The notes beneath the pieces were generated by a model, which saw only the letters and a program-made list of their open reading frames with translations, was not told the origin of the DNA and ran no database searches. Below are positions 6,948 through 12,353 of a stretch of DNA of 13,913 nucleotides, one piece after another. The stretch is from NCBI GenBank assembly GCA_046262435.1, contig JBHEMT010000093.1, positions 1 to 13,913 of the forward strand, written 5' to 3'. The position numbers were made by a program, and so were the translations under genes. The stretch's first letter is position 1; each line of letters opens with the position of its first letter. The DNA is from JBHEMT01 sp046262435 (GTDB taxonomy: Bacteria > Chloroflexota > Dormibacteria > Aeolococcales > Aeolococcaceae).

Positions 6948-8065
6948 CTCGCCGCCGGCACCGCCCGCCGTCGATCCCTGCCGAGCAGAGCGTGGGCGGT
7001 CTCGGCGGGCGCGTCTCGGTCGCCGGCGGCGGTGTCGAGGAGAAAGGAGTGCAGCCGGGTGGTGAGGCCGGGAGCGGTCAGCACGGTGATGTGGCCATGG
7101 TCGTAGTGCCACAGGGGGGTGCCCCAGGAATGGGCGAGCCGACGCGCCGAGGCGCCGCCCACCACCCGGTCGTGGGTTGCGCTGATGATGGCCATCCGCT
7201 GCGGCTCCGTCTTCGGGTGCAGTCGTCGGGGGACCACCGGCGCGAGGGCTTCGTCGAGGGTTCGTCGTGCCGTCGCGCGGTCGACACCCCATGGTCCACC
7301 GCCGTCACCGACCATCCCCGCCCGTGCCCGCGACCGGCTCGGCGCATAGGTCATGAAGATCTCGGGAAGGTCGGCCGCCGGGATCACCGGCAGCGCAGCG
7401 GCCATGGGAACCCGGGCGGCGAGCAGTGCCGCCACCAGGCCGCCCAGGCTGAAACCGATCACCGCCACCCGGGGCGACATCTCCGCCTGCATCCATGCCA
7501 CGAGCGCCGCCGCGTCCTCCACCGACTGACGGATCACATCGCGCACCCGGGTCAGGTCGGCGCCGAAGAAACCGTCCCCGCTGCGGGTGTCCACCGCGCG
7601 GCGGCGGAGATGAAAGGGCAGGTCGAGGCGCACCGCATGGGCGCCACGCGCCGTCAGCAGGTTGGCGTGGTAGTCCTCAACGATCGCCGTGGGGACGGCG
7701 AACCCGTGGATGATCAGCACCGCGGGAGCGTCAGGCTGCGCCCCGGTGTTGAAGCGCGCCTGGGCGAGGAGGTGGGCGCTCCCGGGATGCTCGCCCGGGC
7801 CCTGGCTCGGGCCCTCCAGATCGAGGACGCGCACCCGGCCCCCGCGGCGGCTGGGCAGCTCGCCGACGACCCGAACCGGGGACGGCGCGGCGACCGTCGA
7901 CGCGGCCCAGAAGGTCTCGATGTCCACCCGCTGCGCGGGGGCCGCAACCTCCATGGGCATCACCACGTTGCCAAGCGACCACAGGATCGCGTTGTCCACA
8001 CCGCGGTGCAGCAGGGTCGGGTCGGCCAGGGAGCGGGCCGCCTGGAGCAGACGCAGCGCATCCAT
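6944..8065 (-). CDS. Alpha/beta hydrolase-fold protein
   Basis: This 373-residue protein has an alpha/beta hydrolase core. It shows the oxyanion-loop region LIIHGFA (117-123), the nucleophile elbow IGFSLGG (S206), an acid candidate D299 in SATHDRVV, and a catalytic histidine candidate H325 in YDHGHITV. The triad is therefore complete, and an esterase, thioesterase or peptidase-like activity is possible. The N-terminal ~110 residues are an extra domain with no recognised motif, and residues 225-285 form a lid-like insertion. There is no clear signal peptide. ATG 8063-8065 begins the first operon gene, 6 nt after a TACGCT hexamer. Its TGA overlaps the probable CTG start of the GNAT gene. The substrate cannot be inferred from the context. 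Confidence 0.82.
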   Translation of the reverse strand: MDALRLLQAARSLADPTLLHRGVDNAILWSLGNVVMPMEVAAPAQRVDIETFWAASTVAAPSPVRVVGELPSRRGGRVRVLDLEGPSQGPGEHPGSAHLLAQARFNTGAQPDAPAVLIIHGFAVPTAIVEDYHANLLTARGAHAVRLDLPFHLRRRAVDTRSGDGFFGADLTRVRDVIRQSVEDAAALVAWMQAEMSPRVAVIGFSLGGLVAALLAARVPMAAALPVIPAADLPEIFMTYAPSRSRARAGMVGDGGGPWGVDRATARRTLDEALAPVVPRRLHPKTEPQRMAIISATHDRVVGGASARRLAHSWGTPLWHYDHGHITVLTAPGLTTRLHSFLLDTAAGDRDAPAETAHALLGRDRRRAVPAAS

Positions 8066-8071
8066 CGTCGC

Positions 8072-8077
8072 AGCGTA
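8072..8077 (-). promoter_or_regulatory. -10 box TACGCT of a probable leaderless promoter for the hydrolase operon
   Basis: On the minus strand TACGCT ends 6 nt before the hydrolase ATG, so the transcript would start at or next to the start codon. No Shine-Dalgarno sequence is present. It would drive the four-gene run down to 4557. Confidence 0.4.
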
Positions 8078-8104
8078 CCGCGCAACGTCCCGGCTGATGC
8101 GCTT

Positions 8105-8134
8105 GCACCAATAGCCCGCCGCCCGGCTTGGTGC
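8105..8134. promoter_or_regulatory. Operator-like inverted repeat in a divergent intergenic region
   Basis: GCACCAA (8105-8111) and TTGGTGC (8128-8134) are perfect 7-bp inverted arms around a 16-nt spacer. They lie in the 155-bp gap between the divergent hydrolase operon and the methyltransferase-toroid genes. The placement between the two putative -10 boxes (8072-8077 and 8168-8173) suits a site for a dimeric regulator, but no regulator gene is adjacent. Chance is not excluded. Confidence 0.35.
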
Positions 8135-8167
8135 GGTGCGACGTGTCGATTGCCGCAGGTGACGCGC

Positions 8168-8173
8168 TACCGT
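8168..8173 (+). promoter_or_regulatory. Possible -10 box TACCGT upstream of the methyltransferase
   Basis: TACCGT lies 47 nt before the methyltransferase ATG and 6 nt before a GTG at 8180. That GTG opens a 15-codon frame ending at 8227, overlapping the methyltransferase start. The hexamer fits the TANNNT pattern; no -35 is visible. Confidence 0.3.
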
Positions 8174-8179
8174 GCCGCG

Positions 8180-8227
8180 GTGCGCAGGCGATCGCTGCCC
8201 CTCGCCCGGGGGGCGCCCCAATGCTGA
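8180..8227 (+). other. Possible 15-codon leader ORF overlapping the methyltransferase start
   Basis: GTG at 8180 follows a TACCGT hexamer by 6 nt, the leaderless arrangement used elsewhere here. It encodes VRRRSLPLARGAPQC and stops at TGA 8225-8227, two bases after the methyltransferase ATG (8221-8223). Ribosomes finishing it would sit on that start. The peptide is basic and resembles no protein I know. It lies in an antisense-open frame, so chance remains likely. Confidence 0.2.
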
Positions 8228-8961
8228 CCGTGGACTTCGGCCGGCTGCCGGTGGGGCCGGGGGCCCGGGTGCTCGACGTCGGTTCGGGCAATGGGCGGCA
8301 CGCCTTCGAGGCGCTCCGTCGCGGCGCCCGGGTCACCGCTGCCGACCTGGACGAGGTGGCGCTCGCCGAGGTCGCTGGGATGGCCGCGGCGATGCGGCTC
8401 GAGCACCAGGTGATGGAACCGGGCGAGCTGGTCACCGTGCGCGCCGACGCCCGGGCCCTGCCGTTCGAGGAGGCCAGCTTCGAGGTGGTGATCGCGGCTG
8501 AGGTGCTTGAGCACATCGCCGACGATGGCGCTGCGATGGCCGAGCTGCACCGGGTGCTTCGTCCGGGCGGCACGATCGCTGTCACCGTGCCCCGGTGGTG
8601 GCCGGAGCGGGTCTGCTGGGCGCTGTCGGAGGAGTACCACACCGTGGCCGGCGGCCATGTCCGCATCTATCGCCGCGACCAGCTCGCCGCCCGGCTGCGC
8701 AGCGCGGGCTTCGCGGTCGACCCTCACCATCACCACGCCCACGCGCTGCACTCGCCCTACTGGTGGTTGCGTTGCCTGCTCGGCGTCGGCCGTGACCAGG
8801 CCCCGGCGGCGCGGGCCTACCATCGCTTCCTCGTCTACGACCTGATGCGCCGCCCCCGGTGGACCCGGATGCTGGAACACGGCCTCGACCCCGTGCTGGG
8901 CAAGAGCGTGGTGCTCTACGGCCGCCGGCCGAAGCGGTCGGACACCGGCGTGGCAACGTGA
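8221..8961 (+). CDS. Class I SAM-dependent methyltransferase (first of the module)
   Basis: This 246-residue protein has a Rossmann-type methyltransferase fold. SAM motif I is VLDVGSGNGRH (17-27), followed by the acidic strand-2 end TAADLDE (39-45), motif II-like DARALPFEEASFEVVIAAEVLEHI (about 76-99) and VLRPGGTIAVTVPR (112-125). The overall style is of the UbiE/small-molecule group. Odd features are a histidine cluster at 169-177 (five of nine residues are His) followed by PYWWLRCLL, which might bind metal or touch the membrane. ATG 8221 gives the standard N-terminus, behind a G-rich stretch. Its TGA overlaps the GTG start of the next gene (GTGA). The substrate is unknown; by context it should act with the toroid, glycosyltransferase and second methyltransferase. 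Confidence 0.88.
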   Translation: MLTVDFGRLPVGPGARVLDVGSGNGRHAFEALRRGARVTAADLDEVALAEVAGMAAAMRLEHQVMEPGELVTVRADARALPFEEASFEVVIAAEVLEHIADDGAAMAELHRVLRPGGTIAVTVPRWWPERVCWALSEEYHTVAGGHVRIYRRDQLAARLRSAGFAVDPHHHHAHALHSPYWWLRCLLGVGRDQAPAARAYHRFLVYDLMRRPRWTRMLEHGLDPVLGKSVVLYGRRPKRSDTGVAT

Positions 8962-9956
8962 CCACGGCAGCGCTGAGTCCGGCAGACCTCGCCGCCACGG
9001 TGGCGGCGATCGCCCGCGTGCAACGCGAGGACGGAAGCATCCCCTGGTTCCACGGGGGGAAAGTCGATCCCTGGGACCACGTCGAGGCGGCGATGGCGCT
9101 CGACGTGGGCGGCCGGCACCACGAGGCCCTGCGCGCCTACCGCTGGCTGCAGCGCACCCAGCGGCCCGACGGCGCCTGGGCCGCGGCCTACCGCGACGGC
9201 GCCGTGGTCGATGCCACCCTGGACACCAACCTCACCGCATACATCGCCACCGGAGTGTGGCTGCATCTCCAGGTCACCGGCGATCTGGAGGCGGTGCGCA
9301 ACCTCTTTCCCTGCGTGGAGCGGGCCCTCGGCTTCGTGCTCGCCATGCAGGGCAAGCAGGGCGAGATCTGGTGGGCGCGTGACGCCGCGGGCCGGCCATG
9401 GCGGCGGGGCCTGGTGACCGGCTCGTCCTCCGTCCACCTCAGCCTCGCCTGCGGAGCGCGACTGGCCGAGGCCCTCGGCGCTCCCGCCGCGCACCTGGAT
9501 CGCGCACGGCAGCTGGTGAGGGCCGCACTGCTCAGGTCCCCCTCCGCATTCGAGGACCGCAGCCGCTGGGCGATGGACTGGTACTACCCGGTACTCGGCG
9601 GCGTGGTCACCGGGGCGAGCGCCTCGCGACGCCTGGCCGAGGGCTGGAACACCTTCGTGGCCGAGGGCCGCGGCGTCCGGTGTGTCGCCGACCGGCCGTG
9701 GGTTACCGGTGCGGAGACCTGCGAGCTCGCCCTGGCGCTGGTCCGGCACGGCGACGTCGCCCGGGCCGCGGCGCTGGTCGACTGGGCACAGCACCTGCGC
9801 GGTGACGACGCGGTCTACTGGACCGGCGCCAACCTCACCGACGGCGAGGTGTTCCCGCCCGACGAGCAACCCACCTGGACCGCCGCCGCGGTGGTGCTCG
9901 CCGCCGACGCAGTGGCCGGTGGGGTCACCCGGGAGGTGCTCGCCGTCACCGGCTGA
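8958..9956 (+). CDS. Alpha/alpha-toroid protein with QW-like repeats (prenyltransferase/squalene-cyclase-like)
   Basis: This 332-residue helical repeat protein is usually annotated as 'prenyltransferase/squalene oxidase repeat' in homologues I recall from actinobacteria. A canonical QxxxGxW motif is at 68-74 (QRPDGAW). QW-like variants start at residues 22, 131 and 278, giving repeats of about 45-60 residues or multiples of that. Long conserved blocks include WAMDWYYPVLGGVV (204-217) and VTGAETCELALAL (249-261). The DxDD protonation motif of class II terpene cyclases and any aspartate-rich prenyl diphosphate motif are absent, so cyclization activity is unlikely as judged from sequence. An (alpha/alpha)6 carbohydrate-active protein is an alternative. 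GTG 8958 overlaps the methyltransferase stop by 4 nt, so the two are coupled. There is no signal peptide or membrane helix. Confidence 0.8.
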   Translation: MTTAALSPADLAATVAAIARVQREDGSIPWFHGGKVDPWDHVEAAMALDVGGRHHEALRAYRWLQRTQRPDGAWAAAYRDGAVVDATLDTNLTAYIATGVWLHLQVTGDLEAVRNLFPCVERALGFVLAMQGKQGEIWWARDAAGRPWRRGLVTGSSSVHLSLACGARLAEALGAPAAHLDRARQLVRAALLRSPSAFEDRSRWAMDWYYPVLGGVVTGASASRRLAEGWNTFVAEGRGVRCVADRPWVTGAETCELALALVRHGDVARAAALVDWAQHLRGDDAVYWTGANLTDGEVFPPDEQPTWTAAAVVLAADAVAGGVTREVLAVTG

Positions 9957-9974
9957 GCGTCGGCGGTCTCAGCC
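9951..9974. terminator. Bidirectional hairpin between convergent genes
   Basis: GGCTGAG (9951-9957) and CTCAGCC (9968-9974) form a perfect 7-bp stem around a 10-nt loop. The stem contains the TGA stops of both converging genes, the toroid (9954-9956) and the second methyltransferase (9969-9971). There is no T tract on either side. The symmetry around both stops in a 12-nt gap suggests a shared terminator or a barrier between the transcripts. Confidence 0.45.
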
Positions 9975-10682
9975 CAGGCTGCGCAACACACGCAGACTTC
10001 CCCGGGCGGCGACCTCGGTGAATCGGGCGCTCGCGAGTGCCCGCCGGTAGATGTGCAGCGGAGCCTGGCCGCCGTCCTCGGGGTTGGGAAAGACGTCGTG
10101 GATGACCAGCAGGCCGCCGGGCAGCAGCAGCGGGCTCCACCCCTCGTAGTCCGCCTGCGCGGCGGCGTCCGTGTGGCCGCCGTCGATGAAGACCAAGGCC
10201 AGCGGCGTCCTCCAGTGCGCCGCAACCGCAGCCGAGCCACCCACCACGGCGACCACCCACGCCTCGAGCCCAGCATCGGCGATGGTCCGACGGAAGTGCG
10301 GCAGGGTGTCCACGGCGCCGGTGCGCAGGTCAACCACCGCGGGATCGCAGTACAGCTCGCCCGGCTGGTTCTCCTCGGAGCCGCGGTGGTGGTCGACGCT
10401 GAAGAGCAGGGTGCCGTGGTGCCGGGCCGCGGCGCCCAGGTAAACGGCCGACTTGCCGCAGTAGCCGCCCACCTCGAGCAACGGCCCGCGAGTCGCCGCG
10501 GCGACTGCCGCGCGGTGCAACACCATCGCCTCGTCGTCGGGGAGGAAGCCGCGGGCGGCGCGGGCGGCGGTGAGCAGCGGGCCACTGATCACCGCCGGTG
10601 GCAATCGGATGGCGCCCGCCAGGTCGGGATCGCGTCCGGGGTCAGTTTGGGCTTCGGCGTCGGTGCCGGAGGTCGCGGCCAT
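9969..10682 (-). CDS. Class I SAM-dependent methyltransferase, O-methyltransferase-like (second of the module)
   Basis: This 237-residue protein has SAM motif I LLEVGGYCGKSAVYLG (68-83), the second acidic element SVDHHRGSEENQPGE (95-109), and VFIDGGHTD (164-172), the acidic/metal element typical of class I O-methyltransferases that act on sugars or catechol-like substrates. LLPGGLLVIHDVF (186-198) follows. The first ~30 residues are charged and probably disordered. ATG 10680-10682 is preceded 9 nt upstream by a TAGAGT hexamer. It is divergent from the glycosyltransferase (72 bp apart) and convergent with the toroid. From memory, the blocks around SGPLLTAARAARGF and VDHHRGSEENQPG are nearly invariant in actinobacterial proteins encoded in the same four-gene set. 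The substrate is unknown. Confidence 0.85.
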   Translation of the reverse strand: MAATSGTDAEAQTDPGRDPDLAGAIRLPPAVISGPLLTAARAARGFLPDDEAMVLHRAAVAAATRGPLLEVGGYCGKSAVYLGAAARHHGTLLFSVDHHRGSEENQPGELYCDPAVVDLRTGAVDTLPHFRRTIADAGLEAWVVAVVGGSAAVAAHWRTPLALVFIDGGHTDAAAQADYEGWSPLLLPGGLLVIHDVFPNPEDGGQAPLHIYRRALASARFTEVAARGSLRVLRSLG

Positions 10683-10691
10683 GAGCTGCCA

Positions 10692-10697
10692 ACTCTA
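10692..10697 (-). promoter_or_regulatory. -10 box TAGAGT of a probable leaderless promoter
   Basis: On the minus strand TAGAGT ends 9 nt before the methyltransferase ATG. It sits in the 72-bp divergent region shared with the glycosyltransferase promoter. No ribosome binding site or convincing -35 is seen. Confidence 0.35.
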
Positions 10698-10717
10698 GGA
10701 AGGTCGCAGCGGCCGGT

Positions 10718-10746
10718 GTGGCAACCGGGGATCGCATCGCTAGGAT
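10718..10746 (+). promoter_or_regulatory. Probable leaderless promoter GTGGCA-N17-TAGGAT for the glycosyltransferase
   Basis: TAGGAT (10741-10746) ends 8 nt before the ATG at 10755. A 4-of-6 match to the -35 consensus, GTGGCA (10718-10723), lies 17 nt upstream of it. A CCGGT/ACCGG pair flanks the -35 hexamer. The stretch TAGGATCCGCGGCG-ATG closely resembles the one before the DUF1697 gene. Confidence 0.45.
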
Positions 10747-10754
10747 CCGCGGCG

Positions 10755-12041
10755 ATGAGGGGAGCGCGTCCGCTGCGAGTTGCCCTGCTCAGCTACCGCG
10801 GAAACCCGTATTCCGGCGGCCAGGGGGTGTACGTCCGGCATCTCAGCGCCGCCCTGCGCGACCTCGGCCACGCGGTCACCGTCTTCTCCGGTCAGCCGTA
10901 TCCCGATGTGGGCGGCGGGGTGGAGCTCGTCGAGGTGCCCAGCCTCGACCTGTACCAGCCGGCAGATCCCTTTCGGCGCCCCCGGCGCAGGGAGTTCCAC
11001 ACCGCCATCGACGCCCTGGAGTACGCGGTGATGTGTGCCGCGGGGTTCCCCGAACCGCTCACCTTCAGCCTGCGGATGTGGGAGCTGCTCCGTCGCCGGC
11101 TGAGCGATTTCGACATCGTGCACGACAACCAGGGGCTGGGGTGGGGAGTGCTGGCGCTGCAGCGCGCTGGGCTCCCGGTGATCGCCAGCATCCACCACGC
11201 GGTGGTCATCGACCGCGACCTGGCGATGGCCGCACAGCCAACGTGGCACCAAAAACTGATGACCCGGCGCTGGTACCACTTTCACCGCATGCAGTCGCGG
11301 GTCGCCCGCCGGCTCCTTCGGGTGCTCACCGTCTCCGAGCAGTCACGCCTGGACATCGTGCGCCACATGGGCGTCGCCCCCGAGCGCATCGGGGTGATTC
11401 CGATCGCCGTTGACGGCGGCGTCTTCGCCCCTCTCCCCGAGCTCGCCCGGGTGCCGGGGCGCATCTTTGCGGTGGCCAGCTCTGATGTGCCGCTCAAGGG
11501 CGTGCTGCCGCTGCTCCACGCCGTCGCCCGGCTGCGCGAGACGCGTGACGTGGACCTGGTGGTGCTTGGTGAGGCTCGGCCACAGGGCGATGTTGCGGAG
11601 GCGGTGCGTGCGCTCGGGCTCAGCCCGGTGGTGCGCTTCGTGCGCGGCATCGACGACGCCGACGTGGCCCGCTGCTATGCCGAGGCGGAGGTGGCGGTGG
11701 TGCCCTCCCTGTACGAGGGTTTCTCGATTCCTGCGCTGCAGGCGCTCGCCTGCGGCGTGCCCCTGGTGGCCACCAGCGCGGGAGCACTGCCGGAGGTGGC
11801 CGGCGCCGACGGCGACACCGTGCTCCTGGTGCCTCCCGGCGACCCGGTCGCGCTGGCGAGCGCGGTGGGTCGGGTGCTCGATGACCCGGTCCTGCGGACG
11901 CACCTTGCGGCCGCGGGGCGCCGCCGGGCCACCGAGCTCTTCAGCTGGACGCGCTGCGCGGAGAGCACCGTCGCCGAGTACCGCCGTGTGCTCGGCGGTG
12001 GCGGTTCGGCGGCTGCGGGGAACCCCGGCCGGCATCGCTAA
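10755..12041 (+). CDS. Glycosyltransferase family 4 protein
   Basis: This 428-residue GT-B-fold retaining glycosyltransferase is cytosolic and transfers a sugar from a nucleotide donor. The N-terminal acceptor domain begins RVALLSYRGNPYSGGQGVYV (glycine loop at about 15-25). The C-terminal donor domain includes VIPIAVDGGVF (214-224), SSDVPLKG (K248) and the donor-binding segment SLYEGFSIPALQALACGVPLV (about 318-337). The EX7E motif reads E321...Q329, with glutamine in place of the second glutamate. GALPEV and PPGDPVALA follow as usual. The protein most resembles, from memory, actinobacterial GT4 enzymes located beside the toroid and the two methyltransferases. ATG 10755 matches that family's N-terminus and sits behind a TAGGAT box. 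It ends in TAA. The acceptor is unknown. Confidence 0.9.
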   Translation: MRGARPLRVALLSYRGNPYSGGQGVYVRHLSAALRDLGHAVTVFSGQPYPDVGGGVELVEVPSLDLYQPADPFRRPRRREFHTAIDALEYAVMCAAGFPEPLTFSLRMWELLRRRLSDFDIVHDNQGLGWGVLALQRAGLPVIASIHHAVVIDRDLAMAAQPTWHQKLMTRRWYHFHRMQSRVARRLLRVLTVSEQSRLDIVRHMGVAPERIGVIPIAVDGGVFAPLPELARVPGRIFAVASSDVPLKGVLPLLHAVARLRETRDVDLVVLGEARPQGDVAEAVRALGLSPVVRFVRGIDDADVARCYAEAEVAVVPSLYEGFSIPALQALACGVPLVATSAGALPEVAGADGDTVLLVPPGDPVALASAVGRVLDDPVLRTHLAAAGRRRATELFSWTRCAESTVAEYRRVLGGGGSAAAGNPGRHR

Positions 12042-12050
12042 AGCAGGCCC

Positions 12051-12080
12051 TTGCCCGGGACGGGGCCGACCGTCCAGAAT
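12051..12080 (+). promoter_or_regulatory. Possible promoter for the small membrane protein
   Basis: TTGCCC (12051-12056) and CAGAAT (12075-12080) are spaced 18 nt apart, each matching four of six consensus bases. Initiation near 12087 would leave a leader of about 50 nt that includes the strong ribosome binding site before 12139. The support is modest. Confidence 0.3.
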
Positions 12081-12138
12081 TGCTTCACCCGCGCGCTCGG
12101 GCCGTGGCGCCGCCGCTGGGCAGGACAGGGAGGGGAAC

Positions 12139-12327
12139 GTGGTGGCTCAGTTCACGGAGCTCGCACTGGTCTGGGTGCCCGCCCTCCTGGGCGGCGGCCT
12201 GATCGGTTACGGCATCGCCCACCGGCACCAGGAACCGCCCCGATGGTGGGAGCGCCCCTGGCCGGTCGGCCCGTCCAACGAGCCCAGCTGGGGTGCGGTC
12301 CCGGAGCGGGAGACGGCGCGCCGCTGA
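12139..12327 (+). CDS. Small single-pass membrane protein
   Basis: This 62-residue protein sits in the gap between the glycosyltransferase and the DUF1697 gene. AGGGAGGGGAAC directly precedes two tandem GTG codons (12139 and 12142). It is the best Shine-Dalgarno sequence in the window and supports either start. One hydrophobic segment, about residues 9-27 (LVWVPALLGGGLIGYGIA), is followed by HRHQEPPRWWERPW and a proline- and tryptophan-rich cytosolic tail ending in ERETARR. The hydrophobic-then-basic order suggests a single anchor with its N-terminus outside. I recognise no family. The gene ends 26 nt before the next start. Confidence 0.6.
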   Translation: MVAQFTELALVWVPALLGGGLIGYGIAHRHQEPPRWWERPWPVGPSNEPSWGAVPERETARR

Positions 12328-12340
12328 CCCTCCGCAACAG

Positions 12341-12346
12341 TAGGGT
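12341..12346 (+). promoter_or_regulatory. -10 box TAGGGT of a probable leaderless promoter
   Basis: TAGGGT ends 7 nt before the DUF1697 ATG. TAGGGTCCGCGGT-ATG is almost the same as the glycosyltransferase start region (TAGGATCCGCGGCG-ATG). It would drive the DUF1697-argF pair. No -35 is recognisable. Confidence 0.4.
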
Positions 12347-12353
12347 CCGCGGT

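Noticed and set aside
6992..8227. A 411-codon open frame on the plus strand opposite the hydrolase.
   Set aside because: It is antisense to an alpha/beta hydrolase with a full catalytic triad, and the translation is low-complexity Arg/His/Gly typical of GC-rich shadow frames. Only its last 15 codons are considered separately as a possible leader.
10713..10728. CCGGT-N6-ACCGG palindrome around the -35 region of the glycosyltransferase as an operator.
   Set aside because: A 5-bp GC-rich repeat is expected by chance in this composition; it is noted only in the promoter entry.
10053..10754. An open plus-strand extension of the GT4 frame of more than 230 codons upstream of ATG 10755.
   Set aside because: It lies antisense to the second methyltransferase, lacks any family similarity and contains the promoter-like TAGGAT; the GT4 N-terminal motif begins at 10755.
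12015..12028. CGGGG-AA-CCCCG hairpin at the end of the GT4 gene as a terminator.
   Set aside because: It lies inside the coding sequence, has a 2-nt loop too small to fold as drawn, and has no T tract.
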